DNA of 64,000 nt from CAYSPG01 sp964432885 (GCA_964432885.1 CAYSPG010000013.1:23387-87386), one strand, 5' to 3'; shown: positions 37,262-46,094, counted from the stretch's first letter. Program-made: numbers and translations. Notes: generated from the letters alone by a model not told the origin.

Positions 37262-37357
37262 AGCCAAGCTGTTCGTTCGGAGTACCAATGTTTGAAGTTT
37301 CGACACTGTTTGTTCAAGGCGATTTACATTCATTGCTTGTCGGTTTAAGTTCTAAAT

Positions 37358-38272
37358 TTAATCTCTGCACCACACATCATTTACTTTGTTCGTTGTCGTG
37401 TCAAATTGCACGGCCATAAAGAATAACCAAGTTCCACCTAAACCTAACGGTCCAACTTTTAATCCAAAGTCAACCTCATAAACTAAAGGTGATGTCGTAT
37501 CACTTGCAGTTGGGCTACCTAATAATTGTAGAATATCTGATTTTGATTTACCAATCAAGATGCTGTCTGAAATCATTTTATCAACCATTGAACCTCTTAT
37601 TTTCCTGTCACCACTTAGCCACTTTGCCTTGTCAAAATTGATGACTTCACCTTTAAAAGATTTCCTTGTCCACACTTCTCCGCCTTTGCTCTTGTATGCA
37701 AATAGTCCTTCTTTTCTTGTCCAGTATATTTCAGTTACATCGCTTGCATTTTTTATTCGTTCGGGATAACTGTGTTTAATCAAGTAGTAATTCCAAATTT
37801 TTCTACTGTTGAACTCAACTGTGTCGGTTTGAAGTTCACCTATAATTGAATCGTTACTTGAGTAAAATCCTTTAAAGCTAAAACTAAACTCAAGCTGTTT
37901 TGGTTTTGGCGACTTTGTTATGGTGAACAAACTCTGATAGTCAATTTTAGTTTTTGAATTTGTTGTTGAAGTTCCATGCCAACTGTCAATTGGAAGATGT
38001 TTAATACGAAACGATAAATAATTTGTTGGTCTTGGTTGAATAAACATTCCGCATCCTTTAATCTGTTTTGAAAGAGCATCAATAATTAATATCGTGTCCA
38101 TGTCGTGCAAGTTACTTTCATAATAAATAGTGTCACCTATATGTAGTGAAGAAGCAAATTCTAACTCCTCACTTGTGAAGTCAAAGTCCTTTTGGTCATA
38201 AGAGCAACAAGCAGAAAAAAGCACCGTCAAAAGTGTCAATACTATAAAAGTTGTCTTGCTGTTATTTTTCAT
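37358..38272 (-). CDS. lipoprotein with BamE/SmpA-like C-terminal segment, single-gene cassette
   Basis: 304 residues from the ATG at 38272; an upstream TTG at 38302 adds ten polar residues before the signal and is less likely. The lipobox is VLFSACCSYD. Residues about 60-220 are beta-rich without a recognised domain. Near residues 240-262 the sequence ISDSILIGKSKSDILQLLGS resembles the BamE/OmlA-type fold (a helix-turn-helix-like start before a small sheet) seen in outer-membrane lipoproteins. It is the only gene between the attC-like element at 37126 and the junction at 38333, so it looks like a one-gene cassette. The function is unknown. Confidence 0.7.
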   Translation of the reverse strand: MKNNSKTTFIVLTLLTVLFSACCSYDQKDFDFTSEELEFASSLHIGDTIYYESNLHDMDTILIIDALSKQIKGCGMFIQPRPTNYLSFRIKHLPIDSWHGTSTTNSKTKIDYQSLFTITKSPKPKQLEFSFSFKGFYSSNDSIIGELQTDTVEFNSRKIWNYYLIKHSYPERIKNASDVTEIYWTRKEGLFAYKSKGGEVWTRKSFKGEVINFDKAKWLSGDRKIRGSMVDKMISDSILIGKSKSDILQLLGSPTASDTTSPLVYEVDFGLKVGPLGLGGTWLFFMAVQFDTTTNKVNDVWCRD

Positions 38273-38332
38273 TGTAGTTGCTATTGTTTGTTTCTTGCAC
38301 AAATGTCGGGTTAGCAGTGCCGCCCATTGGTT

Positions 38333-38341
38333 GCGTATAAC
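38333..38341 (-). other. 5' junction of the lipoprotein cassette-like unit
   Basis: GCGTATAAC here reads GTTATACGC on the minus strand, matching the first bases expected for the unit that ends at 37253-37261. Just beyond it, CGTATAA-catacta-TTATACG forms a small palindrome (38335-38354). No further attC-like palindrome is seen to the right, so this is where the accessory array meets the core genome (aroK side). Confidence 0.5.
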
Positions 38342-38368
38342 ATACTATTATACGAAACAAACTTACTA

Positions 38369-38413
38369 AAACCTTCGCAATATTTCTAATGGTTGGAAAT
38401 ATTGCGAAGGTTT
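38369..38413. repeat. perfect 17-bp inverted repeat
   Basis: AAACCTTCGCAATATTT at 38369-38385 is repeated inverted at 38397-38413 with an 11-base loop. A third half copy, GTTTCGCAATATTTT, follows at 38426-38440. It lies in the boundary region between the accessory array and aroK. Confidence 0.6.
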
Positions 38414-38449
38414 GGGCTAAGCCAGGTTTCGCAATATTTTTATCTAAAT

Positions 38450-38500
38450 CACCTGACGGGGGCCCAACCCCACTGGCACGCACTGGCGACCCGTCAGGTG
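38450..38500. repeat. CACCTGACGGG inverted repeat
   Basis: CACCTGACGGG (38450-38460) and CCCGTCAGGTG (38490-38500) enclose a 29-base loop containing CACTGGC twice. The style is that of a small intergenic palindrome or the remnant of a repeat-driven insertion. It appears to interrupt an older reading frame (see 38510-38662). Confidence 0.6.
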
Positions 38501-38509
38501 GAATCAAAT

Positions 38510-38662
38510 GGCTTTTTGTCAACTGCAGTTACATGGACTGTTGGCTTTGAAAAAGAGTTAGCAAAAGGAAATATGCTGAGTCTTTCTTTTCGTGGACAGC
38601 AAGGACTAAGTACAATTGCCAAATCAACAGTAAACAAGTTTTACAAGTGCCTCTATTTTTAA
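38510..38662 (+). pseudogene. possible 3' remnant of an outer-membrane beta-barrel gene
   Basis: The plus strand reads GFLSTAVTWTVGFEKELAKG then NMLSLSFRGQQGLSTIAKST before TAA at 38662. Alternating hydrophobic residues and the KGNMLSLSF style recall the last strands of a Bacteroidota outer-membrane protein. The upstream part is replaced by palindromic repeats and it overlaps the end of aroK by 39 bases. It could be chance; confidence is low. Confidence 0.25.
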
Positions 38663-39124
38663 ATCCTCGCCTTTAACTGTAAAATGACACTGCCTGTAAT
38701 ACGTTTCGCGTACGGCAAGTTGTCGTGATATAAAATCAATTAAGTCAACATCGCGCAAGTCTTTAATAAGTGGTCGCTTTTCCTTTGAGGATGCAATGCG
38801 ATGAAAAATGCTTCCGGCACTTAACTGCAGGTAAACAGATGTTCCGTTTGAGTTTATCCATTGCATGTTGTCGCTAAAGCAAGGCGTTCCGCCACCGGTG
38901 GCCACTACTGTGTTTATAAACGATTTTGTTTTATGCAAACATTTTTTTTCAATTTCTCTAAATTTTTCTTCTCCTTTTTTTTCAAACCATTTGTCAATTG
39001 TCTTACCGGTTTCTTCTTCAATAAACTTATCCAAATCAACAAACCTAAAATTAAGTTTAGCAGCAAGTTTTTTTCCTAAAGTGCTTTTGCCTGCACCCAT
39101 AAATCCGGTTAAATATATTTTCAC
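38624..39124 (-). CDS. aroK: shikimate kinase
   Basis: 166 residues, the normal length. It phosphorylates shikimate at the 3-hydroxyl with ATP, step five of the chorismate pathway for aromatic amino acids, in the cytoplasm. The P-loop GFMGAGKS lies at 7-14, the substrate residues in VDLDKFIEE follow at about 29-37, VATGGGTPC at about 73-81, and the lid arginine region KEKRPLI at about 113-119. The start is GTG at 39124 because no in-frame ATG precedes the P-loop. It is followed on the same strand by the array boundary, and preceded by def with a 14-bp gap. Confidence 0.95.
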   Translation of the reverse strand: MKIYLTGFMGAGKSTLGKKLAAKLNFRFVDLDKFIEEETGKTIDKWFEKKGEEKFREIEKKCLHKTKSFINTVVATGGGTPCFSDNMQWINSNGTSVYLQLSAGSIFHRIASSKEKRPLIKDLRDVDLIDFISRQLAVRETYYRQCHFTVKGEDLKIEALVKLVYC

Positions 39125-39138
39125 GTGTACGTATTAAT

Positions 39139-39702
39139 TCAAGCCCTTCGACCTGGAAACTTCATTTTATAATTTACATCTACATTGCCAACCGATATGT
39201 CGGCAAGTTTACCTTTTATCAGTTTCTTTTTTAATGGCGAAAGTTTATCGGTAAATAAAATTCCTTCAATATGGTCGTATTCGTGTTGGATAATACGTGC
39301 AGCAATTCCTTCAAAGGTTTGCTCATGAACTTTAAAGTCAGTGTCGGCATATCGTAAATGAACAATGGGCTTACGCGACACATCTTCTCTAATACCCGGA
39401 ATACTAAGGCACCCTTCGTTAAATTTCCACTCGTCACCGTTTTCGGTAACAATTTGCGGATTAATAAATGCTTGCCTGAAATTTGCAAGCTGTGGATTTT
39501 CTTTTTCAAATGGTTTTGCATCAACTATAAACAAACGAATGGATAGCCCAATTTGAGGAGCAGCAAGTCCCACCCCTTCTGCATTGTACATGGTTTCGTA
39601 CATGTTTGCAATCAGCACATCCAATTGCGGATAATTTTTATCAATTTCTGTGGCTTTCTTTTTTAACACAGTGTCGCCAAAAGCTACTATGGGTAGTATC
39701 AT
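39139..39702 (-). CDS. def: peptide deformylase
   Basis: 187 residues. It removes the formyl group from the N-terminal methionine of new proteins. All three metal-site motifs are present: GVGLAAPQIG at about 43-52, EGCLSIPG at about 97-104 (the cysteine ligand), and QHEYDHIEG at about 140-148 (two histidine ligands and the catalytic Glu). It lies between ruvX and aroK on the same strand. Confidence 0.96.
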   Translation of the reverse strand: MILPIVAFGDTVLKKKATEIDKNYPQLDVLIANMYETMYNAEGVGLAAPQIGLSIRLFIVDAKPFEKENPQLANFRQAFINPQIVTENGDEWKFNEGCLSIPGIREDVSRKPIVHLRYADTDFKVHEQTFEGIAARIIQHEYDHIEGILFTDKLSPLKKKLIKGKLADISVGNVDVNYKMKFPGRRA

Positions 39703-39799
39703 AATGTTGATTTACAATTTTAGATTTACGATTTTGAAATAGAACCAAGTTTAAAGATGCAAGACCAAAAAACTAACGGTTTTTTTTATCAATTTAATG

Positions 39800-40213
39800 T
39801 TATGCCTTTTTGCTTTCCATATACGATTGCAAAATTAATACTGCACTTGTCATATCCACCAACTTTTTATCCTGCCTTTGCTTTTTTTTTAATCCTGAAT
39901 CTATCATGCTTTGCATGGCAATTTTTGAAGTAAAACGCTCATCAAATCTTTCTATTTTAAGATGAGGAAATTTTTTTTTAAGCCTGTTAATAAATGGCTT
40001 GATTTGTTTTTCAGCTTCTGACGCCTGGTTAAGCAATGTTTTGGGTTCGCCAACTACAATAGTTTCTACATTTTCTTTTTCAATATACGCTTGGATAAAA
40101 TCAACCACATCCTTGCTATGAAGTGTTGTAAGCCCTGTTGCAATCATCTGCATAGGATCGGTAACTGCTATGCCTGTGCGTTTGCTGCCAAAGTCAATTG
40201 CAATGATGCGCAT
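39800..40213 (-). CDS. ruvX: putative pre-16S rRNA nuclease / Holliday junction resolvase-like (YqgF/RuvX)
   Basis: 137 residues of the RNase H-like YqgF family. The N-terminal motif is IIAIDFGSKRTGIAVTD, with the first catalytic Asp at residue 6. ETIVVGEPKTLLNQ follows at about 50-63, then FDERFTSKIA and the last acidic helix DKKLVDMTSAVLILQSY. In E. coli the protein is linked to 16S rRNA 5' maturation. It lies 97 bp upstream of def. Confidence 0.93.
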   Translation of the reverse strand: MRIIAIDFGSKRTGIAVTDPMQMIATGLTTLHSKDVVDFIQAYIEKENVETIVVGEPKTLLNQASEAEKQIKPFINRLKKKFPHLKIERFDERFTSKIAMQSMIDSGLKKKQRQDKKLVDMTSAVLILQSYMESKKA

Positions 40214-40323
40214 GTTTATGAGTGATTGATACTGGTAATGATTTTAAATTATCTGCACGTAATCCGATTTACCTAACAATAAAACACTGAACCGTATCTG
40301 GAAAAATCAAAACAATGTACGTT

Positions 40324-42405
40324 TTAATATGCACCACTGCGTTTTCGCAAAAACCACTCAGCAGTTAGCAATGCCATTATAAGTACAAAAAACCATTTTA
40401 TTGAAATAAGTTCTGATAGTTTTTTGTGATAGTATGAAACAGGTTTTATTCTTTCGTCTTTTAAAATTAAATCAGCAATTTTTTGTGTTTGGTTAATCAT
40501 TACCATTTCGCCACCGCTGCGGTTAGCAATTGCATACAGTAGCTGATGGTTTGCAACTGTTTCGGCATTTTCAATCATCAGGCTGCTAACCGAAAATTCT
40601 CCTGCATCTGTGTAAACTTTATCGGCAAGTTTTGTTTCGGCTTTAAACGAATAATGGCCAACAGGAAAAACACCTGCATTAAGATGATATGATTTTCCTG
40701 CCCGGCTAAATGTATAATTGTACACTTTGCCATTGCTGCTTTTAATAACCAAAGTTGCTTCAGGCTCATTTACAAGTTCACCTGAATTATTGTATAGCTC
40801 AGCATCAAATATCAAAGGCTCATTTTCGGTAATGCTTGATTTATGCTGCACCCTGAAAGGAGTGCGTTTTTCTTTAAGAACAAGGTATTGGGTTATTTTA
40901 GAAATAAGTTCATCCACGGATGCAGTCATATTTCCTGATTCAAACTCATGCAGCCTCCACCTCCAAATGCCTTCGCCTGCAAGCACGGCTGTACGCATAC
41001 CATTGTTATCTGCAAAAAACAACAGAGGCTGATCGGTAACAACCGAACCTATCCGTTGATTGAGTAGCGTATATATTTCGCCCGTTTGCTTATAGGTACC
41101 AAATGGAGAATATAATGGCGGTTGCTGGTTAATTGTTTTTAAAACATCATCCGAAATATTAAACAATGAAAATGTTTCGGCTGCAACCGGCAACGTTTCA
41201 TTTGATTTATTTAATGCTTGACTAATGGTAACACCTGTTTGTAATGAATTAAACGAAGCAACATTTGTTTGATTTCCCAAGATGTAAAATACAGGAACAC
41301 CGGCAGCTTTTACCTTACTTACTACATCGGCCGACTGTGGACTGGCCGATGGCACCTGATGCATAATAATAAGGTTATACTCTGACAAGTTTTGATTAAC
41401 TGCAGATACAAAAGTTGTTTTAAGTTCATAACTAAGATTTTTTTCAATTACTGTTTTTAGTGCCGCTACATCAGGGTGAGGCGCATTGGCAATAAGCAAT
41501 ATTTTTTGTTTGCTTTCCAACACCTCAATAAAAATTTCGGCACTGTTGTTAAGCAGGTTTTTTTCACCTGCAACCGATGACAGGCTAATGCGATAGCGAT
41601 GTATACCTTTTGATTTTGCATCGGCAAATACAGGAATGGTAAGATGATACGATGACCCGGCAATTGAAATGTTACGAGTAAAAATCACAGATGAATCTTC
41701 TTTTACAGTGAGCAGTGTATTATCGCCACCAGCCTGTTTTGCATCCATTACTACTTGTAACGGAAAACTGTTGCCCAGATAGGCCACCTTATTATGGTTA
41801 ACTGCCGAAAGAACAATATCTTTTTTTACAGTAGTATCACCAAGCGCAACATTATATATTGGCACTTTTAAGTCAAGCGCTTTGTAAACCGGATTACTTC
41901 CTGCATTGTAAATTCCGTCAGAAAACAAAATTACAGCACCCAGATTACGTCCACTATAGCGCGTTTTTACTTCGTCAAACAATTCCGACATGTCAGTAAT
42001 TTTTTCGTCAAACAAAAAAGTGTTTGCATCCTTAACACCTTGGCCAAACAACATTACGTTTACATCAAAATTTGCCGTCAGTTTATTTTTTAATTCCTCC
42101 ACCCTATCAGTAATATTTGAAGCCGATGTATTTTGAAAATTTAATTTTATTGACTGAGAATTGTCAACTGCAATTACAACAGCAGGTTTTTCAACCTGGC
42201 GAAATGAGGTTTTGATAAATGGTGATAAAAGAAAAAACGCAATGATGCTTACTGCTAAAAACCGAAAAACAGTCATCGCTTTTTTTACCCAGGGCATGGT
42301 TTCGTCAAAACGATGTTCATTGCGGTAAAGAAAAAATGCGTAAGCAACACCAGCCGCAAGACATAAAAAAATAAACCAAAAAGATGTGGAGAGAATTAAC
42401 TGCAT
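40324..42405 (-). CDS. membrane-anchored von Willebrand factor A-like protein
   Basis: 693 residues from the ATG at 42405; the frame extends to a TTG at 42417, which is less likely. Two membrane helices lie near the N-terminus (FWFIFLCLAAGVAYAFF and FRFLAVSIIAFFLLSPF) and one at the extreme C-terminus (WFFVLIMALLTAEWFLRKR). Between them a VWA-like Rossmann domain starts AVVIAVDNSQSIKLN (DxSxS metal site) with AVILFSDGIYNAGS. After it come beta-sandwich repeats and a glutamine-amidotransferase-like segment. The plan matches the large BatA-like membrane proteins of Bacteroidota with unknown function. Confidence 0.8.
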   Translation of the reverse strand: MQLILSTSFWFIFLCLAAGVAYAFFLYRNEHRFDETMPWVKKAMTVFRFLAVSIIAFFLLSPFIKTSFRQVEKPAVVIAVDNSQSIKLNFQNTSASNITDRVEELKNKLTANFDVNVMLFGQGVKDANTFLFDEKITDMSELFDEVKTRYSGRNLGAVILFSDGIYNAGSNPVYKALDLKVPIYNVALGDTTVKKDIVLSAVNHNKVAYLGNSFPLQVVMDAKQAGGDNTLLTVKEDSSVIFTRNISIAGSSYHLTIPVFADAKSKGIHRYRISLSSVAGEKNLLNNSAEIFIEVLESKQKILLIANAPHPDVAALKTVIEKNLSYELKTTFVSAVNQNLSEYNLIIMHQVPSASPQSADVVSKVKAAGVPVFYILGNQTNVASFNSLQTGVTISQALNKSNETLPVAAETFSLFNISDDVLKTINQQPPLYSPFGTYKQTGEIYTLLNQRIGSVVTDQPLLFFADNNGMRTAVLAGEGIWRWRLHEFESGNMTASVDELISKITQYLVLKEKRTPFRVQHKSSITENEPLIFDAELYNNSGELVNEPEATLVIKSSNGKVYNYTFSRAGKSYHLNAGVFPVGHYSFKAETKLADKVYTDAGEFSVSSLMIENAETVANHQLLYAIANRSGGEMVMINQTQKIADLILKDERIKPVSYYHKKLSELISIKWFFVLIMALLTAEWFLRKRSGAY

Positions 42406-42482
42406 AGCAGGGTGCAAATATAGGAGTTGGGTGTTGTGGTATCAGGTTTTTTAGTTCTGCTAAAATTGAATACAGAAATTAT

Positions 42483-43343
42483 TCAGTACTTCCATCTTCG
42501 ATGCGACCAAAGCCAATTGCAAGGGTTATTGGTAATGTCGCGCTCAAGAAGTTGTATGTGCTTTTGGGTAATGTAATGCTCAGGTTCTGATTTGGGATTA
42601 CCAGTAACAACATCAATGCTAACATTATAGTAGCCGCGCTTAATACGCTGCATCGAAAAATAAATTACCGGGCTTCCGGTGAGTTTGGCAATTTTTTCGG
42701 CACCCAAAAAAACGGCCGTGTCCTGATTTAAAAACTGTGTTCGGTAAACAATATCATCTTTGGCAGGTGTTTGGTCGGCAATTAATACGGTAAGTGTTAC
42801 ATCGTTTTTGTAAGCAAGCAACTTTCGCAACGTAAGGTTCATGGGCACAAGTTCCATACCCAACCGCGAGCGCAGTTTAATAAAATAGCTATCCCAGCTT
42901 TTATTGCTTAACGGTTTGTATACACCAAGCGTTTTGCACGTAGTAATTGCAGACAGTGCAAGGCCTCCCAGTTCCCAATTGTTATAATGCCCGGTAACAG
43001 CAATTACACTTTTATTTTGTTTAAAATAATCGTTTAGCACATCCATGTTTTGAAAGCGGCATCGCTTTAACAATTCATCTTTTGAAATGCTCACCAACTT
43101 TATACTTTCAACAATTACATCACAAAAATTTTTGTAAAAGCAATTGCGATAGCGCGTAAGTTCTTGATTGCTTTTGCCGGGAAAAGATTTTTTCAAGTTT
43201 TGGTCAATTACTTTTTTGCGGTAAGCAAACACATATTGCATAAAAAACCGCAACATATCCGAGAGCACATAAAGCACCCTTAAATTAAAAAGGGATATCA
43301 ACCCAATGATACCCCTTAAAAGTGCATTTAGCAGCTGATTCAT
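42483..43343 (-). CDS. LpxL/HtrB-like lipid A acyltransferase family protein
   Basis: 286 residues. The N-terminal helix GIIGLISLFNLRVLYVLSDM anchors the protein in the inner membrane. The catalytic HxxxxE motif is GHYNNWELG, with His119 and Glu124. DQTPAKDD follows at about 190, and the C-terminus holds the family ending NWLWSHRRWK. Members transfer acyl chains to lipid A or related lipids. Its ATG overlaps the stop of the GWxTD gene by four bases (43340-43343), so the two are translationally coupled. Confidence 0.92.
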   Translation of the reverse strand: MNQLLNALLRGIIGLISLFNLRVLYVLSDMLRFFMQYVFAYRKKVIDQNLKKSFPGKSNQELTRYRNCFYKNFCDVIVESIKLVSISKDELLKRCRFQNMDVLNDYFKQNKSVIAVTGHYNNWELGGLALSAITTCKTLGVYKPLSNKSWDSYFIKLRSRLGMELVPMNLTLRKLLAYKNDVTLTVLIADQTPAKDDIVYRTQFLNQDTAVFLGAEKIAKLTGSPVIYFSMQRIKRGYYNVSIDVVTGNPKSEPEHYITQKHIQLLERDITNNPCNWLWSHRRWKY

Positions 43344-44782
43344 TTACGCTCGAACTTCTCTTGTGTTTTATCGCCTGCAATGTTAACCTTTTTTATTTGC
43401 TGGTCATAATCTTCGGCACGCATGGTGCGGCTGTGAAGTTTAAAATTCCACTGCTCATCATAAGGTTCGCCTGGCATGTTTGAGTGTAGCAACTCATAGT
43501 TTTTTCCTAATAGGTCTTTGTTCCAAAAAACAAAATATTTATCAGATGAATTCCTGATTTTTTGATATCGCCATATTTCATACGGATAAGAAGTAGGCTC
43601 ATTTTCGCCCCGCTCAATATTATCGGGTGAACCGTATTTCAAATACACACGGCCAATGTCGGTGTTATATCCTTTTAATGAACGTGTGCCATATAAATGC
43701 TGTACCTTATCAACATCAGCTTTGTAAGCCAGCCAGGCAGCTTCGGGGTTTGAGGCATTACGCTTTTGCCAAAAATCCCAAAAAAACTTTTGCATTAATT
43801 CAACATCAGCAAGTTTTAGCTGATTGGTTATAAACTGCGATTCTATTGCATTGCTCAATGGCATAAGGCTTGCAACATTTTCGGCAAGTAATTTTTTATC
43901 GGTATAGGCGCTTGCAAAGCTATTGGAAGCATCTATATTATTACCAGTAAAACTTGTTGCTCCACGCTGAAAAAATATTTCTTTTGAAGCAAGTAAGTCG
44001 TTCAGTTTGTTTTTTACATTGATAACGAGTTGGTAATTTCCGGCTGGTAAAGCTTCTATGCCTATGCTGCTTAATACGGGAATAACCTCAGCCGCATTTT
44101 TACGATGAATAACACTAAAGTCGTTCATCACCTTTTTTGATTCTGCGGTTTGAATAAAATAGTGCAACAGCAAAGGCTCATTACCAAGTACGTTTGATGT
44201 ATTATAAACCTCGGCATAAAAATTAAGCTTGGTACTTGCCTCCGGAAAAAAATTGTCAACAAGTGGAATAACTTCATACCCGTTTTTAAAAAGTTCGCTT
44301 TGGGTGTTTTCGGATTTGTTATAGCTTTCGGCAAATTCTATATCACTTATAGCCACAATGCCACTTGCATAATTTATACTAAACGGAAGGGAGGCACTAA
44401 AAGGTTTTCCATCACCATTTTTATCGGCAAGCATAAGTTCAATCACATAATTGCCATTAGCTAGTGGCATGCGATGATGGTCAACAAAGTTTAAGGCTTT
44501 TAACGTGTCTGAAACCAACGGACTTAGCAAATTATATTTATCAGCAAACTTTACTCCGGCAGCATCTTTAATGGTTATCGAAACTTCAACCGAAGCCACA
44601 TACCTGCCACTTTCGGATTGCTTATAATTTACCGAGTTTCCTATTACCGATAGGTAGGTTTCAACATATGTACCTTGTTTAGGAGCGTAAAACGTTTTGT
44701 AATCAAACAAGGCTTTTAAATTTTTTGACTCTGCAGCATACGTTAGCAACATAACTGCTGCTGTTATTATTATGCGTTTCAT
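43340..44782 (-). CDS. GWxTD-domain secreted protein
   Basis: 480 residues with a signal peptide (MKRIIITAAVMLLTYAAES). Residues 25-300 form beta-rich domains. The C-terminal 150 residues carry the GWxTD-type domain (ARAxVDKVQHLYG-like stretch, YNTDIGRVYLKYGSPDNIER, YPYEIWRYQKI, YFVFWNKDLLGKNYELLHS). The domain is widespread in Bacteroidota and Acidobacteriota; no biochemical role is known to me. It is first in a two-gene unit with the acyltransferase. Confidence 0.88.
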   Translation of the reverse strand: MKRIIITAAVMLLTYAAESKNLKALFDYKTFYAPKQGTYVETYLSVIGNSVNYKQSESGRYVASVEVSITIKDAAGVKFADKYNLLSPLVSDTLKALNFVDHHRMPLANGNYVIELMLADKNGDGKPFSASLPFSINYASGIVAISDIEFAESYNKSENTQSELFKNGYEVIPLVDNFFPEASTKLNFYAEVYNTSNVLGNEPLLLHYFIQTAESKKVMNDFSVIHRKNAAEVIPVLSSIGIEALPAGNYQLVINVKNKLNDLLASKEIFFQRGATSFTGNNIDASNSFASAYTDKKLLAENVASLMPLSNAIESQFITNQLKLADVELMQKFFWDFWQKRNASNPEAAWLAYKADVDKVQHLYGTRSLKGYNTDIGRVYLKYGSPDNIERGENEPTSYPYEIWRYQKIRNSSDKYFVFWNKDLLGKNYELLHSNMPGEPYDEQWNFKLHSRTMRAEDYDQQIKKVNIAGDKTQEKFERK

Positions 44783-44862
44783 TTTAATAGTTATTAATGG
44801 TTTTAAAAACTTTGTTAAAGATAACTGATAAAATCAAAAAAAAGTGTTAGCAAATGGTAAAA

Positions 44863-44897
44863 TTTTGAAATGTGAAAAGAAAAAAAATTTACTTTCG
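44863..44897 (+). promoter_or_regulatory. candidate promoter of tRNA-Ser
   Basis: TTTTG at 44863-44867 and TACTTTCG at 44890-44897 fit the Bacteroidota -33 and -7 elements (TTTG and TAnnTTTG) with one mismatch and a 22-base spacer. The tRNA begins five bases later. Confidence 0.35.
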
Positions 44898-44902
44898 CCC
44901 CC

Positions 44903-44987
44903 GGAGAAATGGCAGAGCGGTCGATTGCGGCAGTCTTGAAAACTGTTGAACCGAAAGGTTCCGGGGGTTCGAATCCCTCTTTCTCCG
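44903..44987 (+). tRNA. tRNA-Ser (anticodon TGA)
   Basis: 85 bases with the acceptor GGAGAAA paired to TTTCTCC, discriminator G at 44987 and a long variable arm (class II). The anticodon loop reads CT-TGA-AA inside stem CAGT/ACTG, with GGTTCGAAT in the T loop. The CCA end is not encoded. A strong terminator follows at 45006-45034. Confidence 0.95.
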
Positions 44988-45005
44988 CAAGCAGCAATAA
45001 CATAC

Positions 45006-45034
45006 AAAAAAGGCATCTGATGATGCCTTTTTTT
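45006..45034. terminator. two-way intrinsic terminator
   Basis: A AAAAAAGGCATC-tgat-GATGCCTTTTTTT hairpin has an A run on one side and a T run on the other, so it can stop transcription in both directions. On the plus strand it ends tRNA-Ser; on the minus strand it lies 80 bp behind the dehydrogenase gene at 45115. Confidence 0.9.
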
Positions 45035-45114
45035 ATTTTTCTTAAATTTTGTCGAGTAGACGCTCTTTTTCCACCCATAGTTATGCTTTAGCAATACAGT
45101 GGCTGTTGTTTTTA

Positions 45115-46068
45115 TCAACCGGAATCCAACAACATAATTTTTTGCACCAGCACCTCTGCAATTTTTTTATTCGATTCATGCGTCCATCCCGCTATGTGGG
45201 GCGATAAAATAACTTTATCTGACTGTCCTAAATATTTAAACGATTCAGGCAGTTTATCCTTTTCTATTTTTTCAAACGAAGTGGTTTCGTATTCAAGCAC
45301 ATCCAAACATGCGCCCAATACTTTTCCTGATTTAATACTATTGACCAAATCATCTGTATTAAGACAGTTGCCCCGCGAAGTATTTATGATGTAAATATTT
45401 TTTTTGAACGAAGAAATAAAATTTGCGTTAACCATTCCATGCGTTTCACTGGTTAACGGTACATGCAGGCTTACAATATCGGCACGTTCAAAAATTTGCG
45501 GCAACATAACCTGTTCCACAAAATTATAAGTGATTTTATCTACAGAAATATATTTATCGTAAACCAAAATTTTTACACCAAAGCCTTTTAATTTTTCGGC
45601 AAAGGCGCTGCCCATATTTCCAAAGCCAATAATACCTGCTGTTTTTCCGTGCAGTTCAATTCCTCGATTTTGTTCGCGCAGCCAAATGCCGTTTCGCACT
45701 TCAGCATCGGCCTTTATTAAATTATTAAACAATGCAAGCAGCATCGCTATGGCATGTTCGCCCACTGCATCGCGGTTACCTTCGGGGGCATTAAGGCAAA
45801 TAATGTTTTTTGCTGCTGCAAAATCCACATCAATATTTTCCATACCCGCACCCGCACGGGCAATAAATTTTAGGTTAGCTGCCTTTTCTAAAACTTGTTT
45901 GTCAATTTTAATACGGCTGCGCAGGGCAATGCCTGTAAAATTTTTAATTTCAGTAATAACTTTTTCGCGTGTCCAATCATACCCTTCGGTAATTCTAAAT
46001 CCGGTAGCGGTTAATTTTTCAAAAAAAAGCGGATGGATGGTATCTATCAGTAAAACAGATTTATTCAT
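45115..46068 (-). CDS. D-isomer-specific 2-hydroxyacid dehydrogenase (phosphoglycerate dehydrogenase-like)
   Basis: 317 residues. It shows the NAD-binding loop GIIGFGNMGSAFAEKL at about 137-152, the substrate-side segment ARAGAGMENIDVD at about 69-81, the catalytic Arg region NTSRGNCLNTDDL at about 228-240, and the Glu/His pair near LDVLEYE and LSPHIAGWT at about 291-299. There is no ACT domain. It may be 3-phosphoglycerate dehydrogenase for serine synthesis, but the substrate cannot be fixed from sequence. It lies next to tRNA-Ser, which may be coincidence. Confidence 0.9.
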   Translation of the reverse strand: MNKSVLLIDTIHPLFFEKLTATGFRITEGYDWTREKVITEIKNFTGIALRSRIKIDKQVLEKAANLKFIARAGAGMENIDVDFAAAKNIICLNAPEGNRDAVGEHAIAMLLALFNNLIKADAEVRNGIWLREQNRGIELHGKTAGIIGFGNMGSAFAEKLKGFGVKILVYDKYISVDKITYNFVEQVMLPQIFERADIVSLHVPLTSETHGMVNANFISSFKKNIYIINTSRGNCLNTDDLVNSIKSGKVLGACLDVLEYETTSFEKIEKDKLPESFKYLGQSDKVILSPHIAGWTHESNKKIAEVLVQKIMLLDSG

Positions 46069-46094
46069 TGCCAGATAAATGCGTTAACAAAAAA

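Noticed and set aside
38262..38522. 86-residue minus-strand frame reading PPDGSPVRASGVGPPSGD
   Set aside because: It is the translation of the CACCTGACGGG and TTCGCAATATTT inverted repeats.
44815..45118. Minus-strand open frames reading GFEPPEPFGSTVFKTAAIDR and GIRTPGTFRFNSFQDCRNRP
   Set aside because: They are the antisense of tRNA-Ser (44903-44987), a well-known source of false database proteins.
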